DNA from: Viola odorata
Lineage: Eukaryota > Streptophyta > Magnoliopsida > Malpighiales > Violaceae
Assembly: GCA_963691705.1 (NCBI GenBank)
Contig: OY829542.1
Span: 63,016,427-63,080,426 of the forward strand
Direction: 5' to 3'
Length of the DNA: 64,000 nucleotides
Shown here: piece by piece, positions 11,801 to 21,589 of the stretch
Layout of the letters: each line of letters starts with the position of its first letter
Position numbering within the stretch: the stretch's first letter is position 1
The notes under the pieces: model-generated
Database searches by the model: none
Seen by the model: only the letters and a program-made list of their open reading frames with translations
What the model was told of the DNA's origin: nothing
Made by a program: the position numbers and the translations under genes

Positions 11801-13145
11801 CAGTACAACAGCATCTCCTGTACTAACTGACGCCGTTTCTCCTGCACTTAATCGAGCTGTTGATCATGGGACTAATCTTGCATCTACAACCCCACTTCCA
11901 AATGCCAATGAATTTGGGAGGTTTCAGCAATTGCATAGTAGTCTTGGCAATATACATAGAAATCCAGTTGCAGTTCAGGACCATCCAGCTTCCTCTCAAG
12001 GTCCCGTTCTTCAGGAAAGATCAAGAGCTATTTCAAATGCTGCTCAGCAAGGGTACTCATCATGGGCGTCAGCTGCACATGGGCTCAACACGGTTAGTCT
12101 CTCATTGATGTTGCAGTTAATGAAATAGGTTGATTAGTGGAATCTGGCCTCTAATTCTTTTTATTTCATATTTTGGAAACTATCATTGTTCTTTTGGTTT
12201 CGTAAATCATTTTTTTGTTCTCATTTCAGTTCTCATGAATTGTGTAACTGATTGAATTGTCTAATAGAGTAGGAATCATCAGGACGGTTCATTTGTTCTC
12301 AGCCAATCAATTCAACAGCATGCTGCTGGCCTTCCATCTTCAAATCATCCCCAAGTTTCTTATAGACCTTCGGGGTTTCGAGCTGATACCTAGAGTTTAC
12401 ACCAGCAGCAAACTTCTAGGGTGCCCCACCCCAGGACTCAATCTCCAAGCGTTACCCAAGCACCTTCACTTCTACCACAAACTCTGGATGGGGTTGGCAA
12501 CACACCAGGTACTGAGTAGCCAGCACGGCAGATATATGAATAGTATGCAGCGTGCATTTCCGATGGGAAGACACCTACCTTCAGTGCCTGTTCAGATTCA
12601 AACATCCAGGCCCGGGGCCTCAAACCTAGTAAATCCTAATGGGATTGGAGTTCCAGCAGTGGGCCCTAGAACGAACACTGGAGGAGCGCTGCAAGCAGCT
12701 TCTGTCACTGACGGTCCTGCGGATTTGTCATCAGAACAGAACTGGCAGCCGACAGGCAGGATGCGTGGTAGTCTGCAAGGCTGGGCCTATAGTGACACAT
12801 TAAGAGAGTTCATGGCTCAGCCTAACCAACAAGTTCAGCCTCCAACACCATCCAATTTGGCTTCCCCAGCAACTGGTCCAGTTGACGTGCAGGCTACGGT
12901 AGCTGATACGACAAATGTTCCAGTCCCTCAGGTTCAAGATACTCAAACGACTCAGCCTGCGAGTTCTGGTGGAAACAGTGACACTTTTCCATAGGAAGGG
13001 GAATAGGCGTCCGGTAGTGCAGTCGTACATAGAGCACAACCATCGTTGCTTAACAAAGTGTTGTTTTGTGTGTGTAACATGGTCATGGTGGGCATAACAT
13101 AACCCATGTCGTTATATATTAGGATACTGATGTAAAGCAGCCTTA
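8878..13145 (+). pseudogene. Partial tandem duplicate of the PIAL gene, disrupted
   Basis: Homology to the intact upstream gene starts abruptly inside exon 4 (GAAGGACACT, matching about 2832) and runs through all later exons, introns and 3' flank. Exons 1-3 are absent. Disruptions seen: one extra base in the exon 7 counterpart (about 9409-9425), which leads to a stop in the next exon; a two-base loss at the start of the exon 15 counterpart (about 11441-11455), which shifts the frame into an early TGA; and a CAG-to-TAG change in the last exon near 12394 (GCTGATACCTAG against GCTGATACTCAG). Zinc-finger codons are still recognisable near 11260-11345. Large open stretches (11472-12128 and the last exon to 12994) survive from the ancestral frame. 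It could be transcribed but cannot make a full PIAL protein. Confidence 0.9.
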
Positions 13146-13775
13146 CACAATAACGAGCTGCGTTTTCTTTCTGATTTTCTTCTATAGGCGTCTATGTAAC
13201 TATGAATAGGTGGCCTTGCTTTTTTAGTTTAGTAGTGAAGTGTTTGGTTGTTTTTAATGGGACAGCCAATGGTCTTTTGTAAATTGTAATTGGTGTGGCT
13301 TGATACTTACATGTTTTCAAAAACTTTCAACTTTGATGGTATTTATATTCCACTTGATGTTTAGATGCAAGGCCAGACTCTCATGGTCTGTCATCAATTC
13401 ATCAAATCAAACTTGGAGAGAGGCTCGAACAAAATTAATCTTAATTAAAAACACACTCATACATAAAAAAGAAAAAAGATGGGTTACATGCACCCTCAAA
13501 AACCATACTGAAGTTTTTTTTCTGGCAAAGAAAGACTAATAAAATGCAAATAATTGATTGCTTGTTTAGACCTTCATTATCCACTAAATTTGCAATTTGC
13601 AACAACAGACACAGAATAGAGAAGAACTTTAGGTAAACACTGGGAAAAATAAAACAGAAAGACAACCAACCACCGGTTTTGCTGTTGTATCATTTCACAC
13701 ACAAATGGAAACCCAAAATGAACTGGTATACAAAGGAAAAGTGACATTAAGACCCAGCTAACTTATACTACTGCA
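13146..13775. other. Convergent intergenic region
   Basis: About 630 bp between the end of PIAL pseudogene homology and the SGT1 stop codon. Both neighbours point into it, so it should carry 3' untranslated sequence of SGT1. No additional gene seen. Confidence 0.5.
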
Positions 13776-16708
13776 TCAGTACTCCCATTTCTTCATTTCC
13801 ATACCATCAGGGGGGCTTCCTTCCACCTTCTTTGTTCCCACTTCTTTCCAGTCAGTCGAAAGCACTGTCCCATTTGATTCCACCTGTAAAGTCGCATCGA
13901 TGAAAAAATAAATATTGTTTCAATTAGATAGTGCCAAACATCAAAAAGCCAAATGAGACCTTAGCCAGTAAGCTCTTCAAAATAATAGAAAGAAACCATG
14001 AAGTCTAAACTTACAAAAGATTTGCTCATTGCTCTTCTCATGTCCTCATCTGCAGTTGAGTAAATTTCCCGGAAAAACTTGTTCAAAGCTGCATCACCAT
14101 CCAGTTTCTCTTCTTTCTCCTAAAAGGCAGCAGATTATATTTTAAAAATCTGAAATGCAATATGAAACAGAAATTTCTCATATCAAAAGTAACAATCGGT
14201 AGACATACCTCTTTCTTCACTATGGCTTCCAACTTATCCCAATCTTTTGTTTTTGATTTCGAAGATGGGTATGCCGGCCTTTGAGATTCAACTGCAAATT
14301 TATATAAACAAAAAAGTACCAATAAGCAAAGGAAGATGGTGAAGAAGAAAATCCATCTCACGGATCAATTTCACAACATTCTTTCACCGTAAGATTATTA
14401 ACATAGGTGAAATGGTGAATCACAAATCAAAATGTGCATGTATCAAAGAAGAAAAGTTGCACAACCAATCCTATATTGCAAGTATTTCTACCTGATGAAA
14501 CGTTAAGTTTCTGAGGGACTGCAGTTCCCATGCTATATTCCAGAGATGTCCAGCTAATGAAATCAGCTTTGGCAAGACGGATTTCAATCTTAGTCGACAA
14601 TACTTGGTATCTGGACTTGTCCGGTACTATCTGTTTGCAAACAGCAAACCAGCTGCTGGTTAGATTATGCAGGAAGCCATAGCAATTAAAGAAAACTATA
14701 TACACAAATACCATGTGTTAACACATACACAGACATCCATCATAAAAAGGCATTATAAACATGATCATATGCGTAACTTCTAAAGATACTACGTCTAATG
14801 AGCCAAAAATGAAGACTGTCCATGAGACACCAATAAGATTTGCCATGAGTGGAAATTGTAAATGGAGAATGATACGAAATAGAATGTATGTTGCAATTAT
14901 GTAACATCCATATAGAAGTACAGGAACAAGAAGTTCTTGCCATACTTTTCCAAACAATCGAGGTTGAAAATGATAAGCATCTTCACCAGGGACTTCAATG
15001 GTAACACTTAACTGCAAAATAAAAGGAAATTGGACTAACAAAATCAAAAAGTGGACAAAAATAATGCAGCAATTCTTGAGAACTGTAAAAATAAACTGTG
15101 CGCCTCACAAAAATACAATTCAAGAAGAGAAAGACATACAATTTGTTCACCAAACTCAACAGTCACATTCTGAGCAGGTATACCCCTTGCAAAAATCGTC
15201 ACAACAACTTCCTCCGCTTTCTGGTAGAATTCATGCCTGTGCATTTGTTAATCATTAATACACATAAAAGTAGTAGTAGATCAACGAGAGGACTGAGAAT
15301 TGAACACAATAACAATGATTGGGAAGACTGCTCTCATCTTTTGAGCAACAACCTGTTAATATGTTCCATCATTGAAGAGGATGGTAGTATCTGATATGGT
15401 AAGAAAGAGATGAGATGAAAGTCAGTATGCATGGTACCTGAACTTTGGTTTTGCTATGGAGATGGCATTCACTTGAGGGGCATCAACAGATACAGGTGCT
15501 GCACTTGGTGGGACATCAGGTGTCAACGGTGTGGCTAGACCATTAGATTCCTCTGAAAGAAAGTTCATGTACATCGTAATACTGATCATACACACATCAA
15601 AAAGCTCTAATGGAAATACTAGGAGCCTCTTCTTATTTATCAGTATAAATAGTACATCCTAAAATTAGTCAAAAGCACATACCTGCAATGAGGTCATCAC
15701 ATTCTTTGATCAACTTGGTAAATCTGTTGTCGCCTTGAGATAACGAAGCGCCAACCTCAAGGGCTGCTTTGGCTGTCTGATACTCTTCAAGCTTAATACA
15801 GGCAGTCCTGTGTGACATCAAACTTGATGAGTTAACTACTAAGTTACTAGTACAAGTGAAGCAGGTATCATAACATGTAATTGAGGTTCTAATCATAGAA
15901 GCAGCCTACAAATCGTTTCCATGAAAAAGACTCTAGGTAAAGCAACGTTGTGCAGTATTAACTCTGCTGAATTAGCAATGCAACTTATTCTTATAACTGG
16001 TGACAAGATACAGAATTATGCCACATTGCTACTGATCATGGGAGCAATCAAAAACTTGTTCAAAGGAACAGGTCTAACAAGCTTGGGATCTTCTATGGAC
16101 ATTGGAGCCAAATCCACAAACAGACTAATGGGAGAAACGAGTTATTCTGAGCTTCAATGTGCATAATAAACAATATGATTACGTTGCAAGTATCAAATTA
16201 CTTATTTATTTGCTTTAAAAAAAAGAAAGACACAGCCTAGCAATTGTGTACTCATAGCAGAAGCCCAATAACATTAGATTCAACTGTTGCAAGCAAAAAA
16301 ACATCAAAGGACACAAAAACTAAGAGACTAGTCAATACCCTTTCCGCAAATAAGCCTTGGCCATCGAAGGATCCAACTCAATTGCTTTACTCGCATCAGC
16401 AACAGCCTCTGCATAAAAAAGCACACATAAAAAGCAATGAGAGTTGACTTAATTCAACAATCGAATAATGTAAAAAAAATACCAACATGACACGACACAA
16501 GCAAATCCAACAAGCAGTAAAGTTGCAAACTTTGGTGGGAATTACCAGTGAAGTTGTCGAGTTTGATATGGGCTTGAGCTCTGTCAGCGAAGTAATTAGC
16601 ATCGGTGGGGCTTTCGACAATGGCTTTTGAGTACAGATCAATGGCTTGCTGGAAATCGTCGTCCAAGAAAGCTTCTTTGGCGTTCTCTGCGAAATTGGTG
16701 GAGGCCAT
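13776..16708 (-). CDS. SGT1: SGT1 co-chaperone (TPR-CS-SGS)
   Basis: Predicted 356-aa homologue of SGT1, the HSP90 co-chaperone that works with RAR1 and SCF complexes in NLR immune receptor stability and hormone signalling. Coding exons on the minus strand: 16546-16708, 16339-16408, 15683-15807, 15438-15552, 15140-15236, 14946-15011, 14492-14630, 14209-14291, 14015-14119 and 13776-13883, totalling 357 codons with stop. Residues 1-120 form three TPR-like repeats (starts [20 protein letters not shown]; later [16 protein letters not shown]). A variable linker rich in Pro/Ser precedes the CS domain at about 158-246 ([18 protein letters not shown], then [20 protein letters not shown] and the HSP90-binding fold). 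The SGS domain fills the C-terminus ([36 protein letters not shown]) and ends GMEMKKWEY. All three domains are complete, and all introns are GT-AG. Confidence 0.96.
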
Positions 16709-16872
16709 TATTGAAAGCTTTTTGAATCTTTGGTTGCTTTGCAGAGGAGGAAGAGGAAGAGGGAGATGATGATGAAGAGACAATAATAGAATTAAAAGGT
16801 TGGATGATATCGCTTGAGGCTTTGGAAAAGAAAAAGAAAAGGGTTTAAAGAGAGAGGTCAATGATGAAGTCG

Positions 16873-16882
16873 TATATATAAA
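16873..16882 (-). promoter_or_regulatory. Probable TATA box of SGT1
   Basis: The minus strand reads TTTATATATA about 165 bases upstream of the SGT1 start codon, in a plausible position for a TATA element. No transcription start evidence exists in the sequence itself. Confidence 0.45.
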
Positions 16883-16884
16883 GA

Positions 16885-17327
16885 ATAAAGAAAGGAATAC
16901 TAATCCTACGAAAATTAGAAGAAAATTATTATTTTTTATTTTTTATTTTAAAAAATTACCACTAAACCACTCTTCACAACTATTGTAGAGAATATAGAGA
17001 GTTCTATTCCAACATGAAGTGGGAAAGCAAGAGCAAACGTTGTCAAGGTGACTTTCCGATTACCAACCGGATGGATTCGTGGAACCAACAACAAGGTGGA
17101 TTCTTGCAATTTCCTGCCTCTGCCACACTATTTGATGTTACTCCTCGACTCACTTGGACTATTACGAGATAAATATATTTTTTTCGAGGAAATAAATATG
17201 AAAATTTAAACACTATTATGGAATATTTAAAAAGCTTGGAGCTCCCTACAAGGCATTTAATGAATTGAACTTTTTTCCTTCAGAATTTTGGATTTTTCCT
17301 TAGTTTTATTATTTAGTGAAACTACTA
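16885..17327. other. Intergenic, AT-rich
   Basis: Upstream flank of SGT1. No gene recognised. Confidence 0.4.
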
Positions 17328-17587
17328 CTCCCTCCGGTCCGAAATGTATGACGTTTTAGCATTTGCTTTTACTGTTTCGGCATGTATCTTAAAGTGGTCG
17401 GCAAACTCACTATTTGAGATAATTTTGCCCCTAATTTTTTCTCGGAAGTACGTTAAGAATTAACGTACGTTCAAAAAAAAGTACGGATTTTTTTGGGGTC
17501 AAATAGTGAGTCATCCGGCCTCCTCAATATGCGTTCCCTACTGAATATTGGGATGCGAGGAAGTCATACATTTCGGACCAGAGGGAG
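17328..17587 (+). mobile_element. Stowaway-like MITE, copy 1
   Basis: A 260-bp element with terminal CTCCCTCCGGTCCGAAATGT and a complementary right end finishing GAGGGAG, flanked by TA on both sides, as expected for Tc1/mariner-type MITEs. The interior carries the palindromic core TTAACGTACGTT and the arm segment CAAATAGTGAGTCATCCGG. Related copies lie at 51794, 55044 and 55431. Confidence 0.88.
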
Positions 17588-17589
17588 TA

Positions 17590-18260
17590 GTTGTTGTGCA
17601 AAACATTTTCCTTTTGGTGCTACAGTCTTGATTACATAAGTAATTAAGGCCATTGTTTCTGTGGATAATTGTTGTATTAATGTCTTATAACTTCTTTCTA
17701 TCCTTGTGGGCACAGAGAGGGGTGCCCTCCAAATTTAGTATGGATTTAGATGCTTAAATTTTATAATTTTTAATTAATTATATTTAATTAACCAAAAAAT
17801 TATATTTTGTCCTCTATTTTTTAATTTTTTTTATTAGAGTCTTTAAATGTTTAAAATTTTCAATTAATCTTACTTCTACTCGTCCAAAAGTTATATATTT
17901 GATCTCCAAAATTTAATTGGATTTTAGAAATGATATAAAATTCAAGTTAATTTTCTAATAGTGGCAAATAAATCAAAATATTCAAAATATACTTTATTAG
18001 CTTTTATAATTTAATTGCTTCAAACAAATGTTTCATATGTGTCAAACTTTTATATTAGAGTATAAACAAATATAGAAATATACTAAAACAATTCTATGCA
18101 ATACCATTTGATCCAAAAAAATAATAATTAGTCTATGGCATCCCTAAATTATTTTTTCTGGCTCCGACTTGCTTGTGGTTTTAATAGATAACTTCAATGC
18201 AAGCTGTTGCATCTATTCTGTCATGATGTCGATTGATGTGTATAGTTTACAAGTGACATT
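17590..18260. other. Intergenic, AT-rich
   Basis: No gene recognised. The stretch 17750-18140 is strongly AT-rich with no repeat structure I could define. Confidence 0.4.
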
Positions 18261-18263
18261 CAG

Positions 18264-18833
18264 CTCAAGTCAGTTCTGAGTGGTCTGTGGAAATTCTTTT
18301 GGAAAAACTGTTTCATCTCGAACTTGTGCTTCTGAGGTGCGTTGTAACCTGAATGGTTTTTCCTTTGTAAAATACTGACTGCTCATTATTTGGAGAAGGT
18401 CAACTTTTGTTCTGCTAGGTCTTCTACTTAAAGTGCGATTACTTTGTTGATTTTCTTTCTATAATGGAATGCAGAAATGGAAAAGGAAGATGAGCTTCTT
18501 GTTCGCTCGTTTCAGCGCAGAACTTTGTTCAGGGAAAAGAGAAAGAGCAAGTCGGCAACAATTAATTCTTGTAGCATCATTGCTTGATCAAATGCCTAAC
18601 CTTGCTGGATTGGCACGAACATGCAAGGTACTACATGCTAATGGTGCTCTTTGAGTCTTGGCAGTGTTTGTTATCCCCGTACACTAGTGATTCTTGTAAT
18701 TTGTTTGAAGCATTTCGGCTACGTTATTTACGTAGTTATTTTTGGGTAAACTAGCAATTTGTGTAACTTGACTTCTTGTTGTGCCAACTGTTGTCGCATA
18801 CAGGTCTTCAAGGCATCAAGATTAGGCATGACA
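18264..18833 (+). pseudogene. Fragment of TARBP1/TRM3-like tRNA 2'-O-methyltransferase
   Basis: The stretch 18471-18621 encodes first EMEKEDELLVRSFQRRTLF and then, in a different frame, SRQQLILVASLLDQMPNLAG and LARTCK, ending at a GT donor. The following piece near 18804-18833 gives VFKASRLGMT. These match the start of the SpoU/TrmH-type methyltransferase domain of plant TARBP1-like proteins, but a frameshift splits them and the rest of the catalytic domain is absent. A possible preceding exon near 18264-18337 reads VSSEWSVEILLEKLFHLELV and may belong to the same gene; that part is weaker. The fragment runs straight into subtilase sequence. Confidence 0.65.
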
Positions 18834-20513
18834 TGTTAGAATCTCTCCTTCAGAAAGAAACTTACACCAAACTCTACAGCTACTCTCACTCACTCACTCA
18901 AATGGGTTTGCAATCCTCATTGAGTCTGACGAGGTAAAGCCATATAACCAAAGTTATGTTCGTATGGCTATCGTTTAGAACCTCAAACTGTTATGGTGTT
19001 GCTGGTCTTACGGACGTGTTGCGTGCCATTTCCTGTCAAAAGGCTGCGTAATGTATGACTGGACTGAAGAGTGCAAATGTGACTTTGTGCAGGTACTCAG
19101 TATTCTGAAGAACGCGACTGGTGTTAGAGCTATCCATGAAGGTATCAAGATGGAGAAGATTACAACACATACACCTCAATTTCTTGGAATTCCTACTGAT
19201 CTGTGGCCAGCTTTAGGAGGAGCAAACAGAACAGGATGTCTACCTTAATAAAAAAAAACCCGCAACTATCTTCATTACAGTTTTGTTTTTGAATTTTTTT
19301 TTTTATAGGATTGCTATCTACAAAGCTCTTTATACATTTGGAGTTGTAGCTGTTGTTGATCAGGTTTGAAAAGTGGATTGCTTTATCTTAAGTCAGCACA
19401 TCAGAAATGGGATTTTAATCTTTCATATTTGTTTGAGAAAACGATCAGGCAGTGGAAGATTGAGTTGACATACTGAGCCTTTCGATCGGTCCATCTAGTG
19501 TTCCTCCCGGTCCTTGTGCCTTCCTCAACATGCTAGAAATTCAGGTCCTGTTCGCTACTAAAGCCCGAGTTTTTGTTGTTCAAGCCGCTGGCAATGGAGG
19601 CCCTTCTCCCAGTTCAATCCTTTCCTTTAGTCCTTGGATCACTAGTGTTGCTGCTTCAATCACTAATCGCAAGTACAGGAATACAATGCCTTTTTTACGA
19701 TGTTCTCCTTTCAAAGGCTTATATGCAGATCAAATTTATGCCTGGTTTTAGATTATGCAGCACCAACAGAAGGTCAGTTGCTTTTCCGAATAGCTGCTGC
19801 AGCTGATGTCTCCAGCAGAAACACCAGAAATATTCCTACAAGTCAAGAGCTGTCAATGGGGCCAGAGCAGTTCAAATACTTCGTTCAAGGGAAGCTAATT
19901 ATATGCACATACACTTTTGACTTTGAGACCGAAGTTGCAAGCATTTCAACCGTTGCAAAAACTATACAACAGATAGGAGCTGCGGGTTTTATAATGGCAA
20001 TGGATCCTGACATTGGTTCTGATCAAGTCAAGGGTACCACAATGACCATGAAAGTCCCTGCTATCATCCTTAACAACGTACAGGCTTCGACAGTATGGAA
20101 TTTTTTCATTTAATACAGATTACACATTGAGAAACCTTGGTAATTTTTGGCGCAAGAGGGAGAATATTGGATAGAAGGCAGGCATTCTTTACAGGATAAG
20201 TACCAATTGTTGCATCTTATTCCTCCAGAGGTCCTGATGTGAACAATGCGCTTCCGCAAGTGTGACTATCTCGAATCTAGTTGGATGAAGGAAGGTGATT
20301 CGTCATGTAGCAAATGTGAGCAGGAGAAATGAAGCATATAGAGTGACTGTGAAGCAGCCGTTAGGTGTAAATGTTACAGTCTGGCCGGAATTGTTTTGGA
20401 TACAAGGCAAACAGTTCGAGGCATCTCAGGATCACGTTGAAAGCGATCTGAGCAAGAAGAGCTTACACCTTTGGGGAGATAGTGTTGCGTGGGAGCAGAA
20501 ACCATTTTGTTAG
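18820..20513 (+). pseudogene. Decayed SBT2-like subtilisin protease
   Basis: Successive blocks resemble plant SBT2 subtilases: pro-domain (KETYTKLYSYSHSLTQMG, then ITTHTPQFLGIPTDLWPALG near 19160-19220), a catalytic-domain remnant (IYKALYTFGVVAVVDQ near 19315-19362; VFVVQAAGNGGPSPSS near 19570-19620 with the oxyanion Asn; FSPWITSVAASITNRKYRNT), a PA domain (19700-20095, containing GKLIICTYTFDFETE and AAGFIMAMDPD), then IVASYSSRGPDVNNALPQ near 20205-20263, and a C-terminal fibronectin-III-like piece (VIRHVANVSRRNEAYRVTVK, 20296-20390). The segments that should carry the catalytic Asp, His and Ser are missing, and the blocks lie in different frames with internal stops. It cannot encode an active protease. 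Confidence 0.85.
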
Positions 20514-21589
20514 AGTTCCCATAGCAGTTTATGTTAGAACAAAATTCTAGAGTCGAAAAACAAAGCTTTTAGGAACAAAATAGAGTGTGCACAATGCACT
20601 TATTGCACATTTTTTGGTATTATGAATACATGATTTCTTGTCTACATTTCCTGAAGCTAAATAATTTCTTATAACAAATGCAGGTGTTCGCTCAGTGAAT
20701 CCATCCTGACGACTTCACCTGTACTTTTGAAATTTCTCGAGCAGTTTCGCGACGAATCCTTTCTGCTTTCCAGTCTGGGATATGTTTACTTTCAATTGAA
20801 AATAGAAAATTAGGACCTAACTCTGTAAAAACAGAACAGAATGTCTACCCTGTCAAGAAAAATATTTTCCTCACTTGCAGCCTTTTCATTGCATTGTTTT
20901 TGGATCCAGTACTGTGCTTCTTTCTCTTTGTTACCAACTTCAACATTTTTCACAGATCTCCAGAAATTTGACATGGAGATTTCACACGTCTCTACGCAAC
21001 CTGGAGTCTTTGATCCTTTCGACTTTTTTTTCTGCCAGCAATAGTCTGTCAAAGAAAGGCATCAAAGATCGGAGAAAATATCAATCGGCTTATAATTCAA
21101 TAGTATTTCTTGAAAGAAAAAAAAGGATAAGTTTGGAGTCTGAAACCTAGTGGCATTTATACCCTTTACAAAAGAAAAAACGAAACAATTTTATTCTTTA
21201 ACATAACGACCAAATTTTCGTTAGAAAAGAATTCATTTCAACTTAATTAGTTGAGATGAAATCATTTTACAATGAATTTTTATGGTTGAATTTTCAAAAA
21301 AAAGGATTTTATTTCAATATTTTAGTTGTATGAAATATCTTTAAATATAATAGAAATGAATTCATATATAACCATCTCACTAAAATATCCCAAATTAAAA
21401 TGTCTTAGTCAAACTCTGCAACACTAAATATGTGCATTGTGATTGTTTTTGTTTGATTTTTAAAAGAATTAAAAATCTTCTCAAGCTGAGGTTACTAGGA
21501 ATATTTCTTCAATTTAAAAAGTGTCGAAATTCTAAGGCAATAACTATATACTTGAAACAGTTGGTTCTTGTAGCATAAGGTCCTCTTAA
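20514..21589. other. Intergenic region
   Basis: About 1.1 kb between the subtilase relic and the satellite. Open frames near 20810-21150 overlap each other on both strands and show no family features. The last 400 bp are AT-rich. No gene called. Confidence 0.4.

Noticed and set aside
14998..15394. Plus-strand open frames within the SGT1 locus
   Set aside because: They lie antisense to SGT1 exons and introns and show no protein family features.
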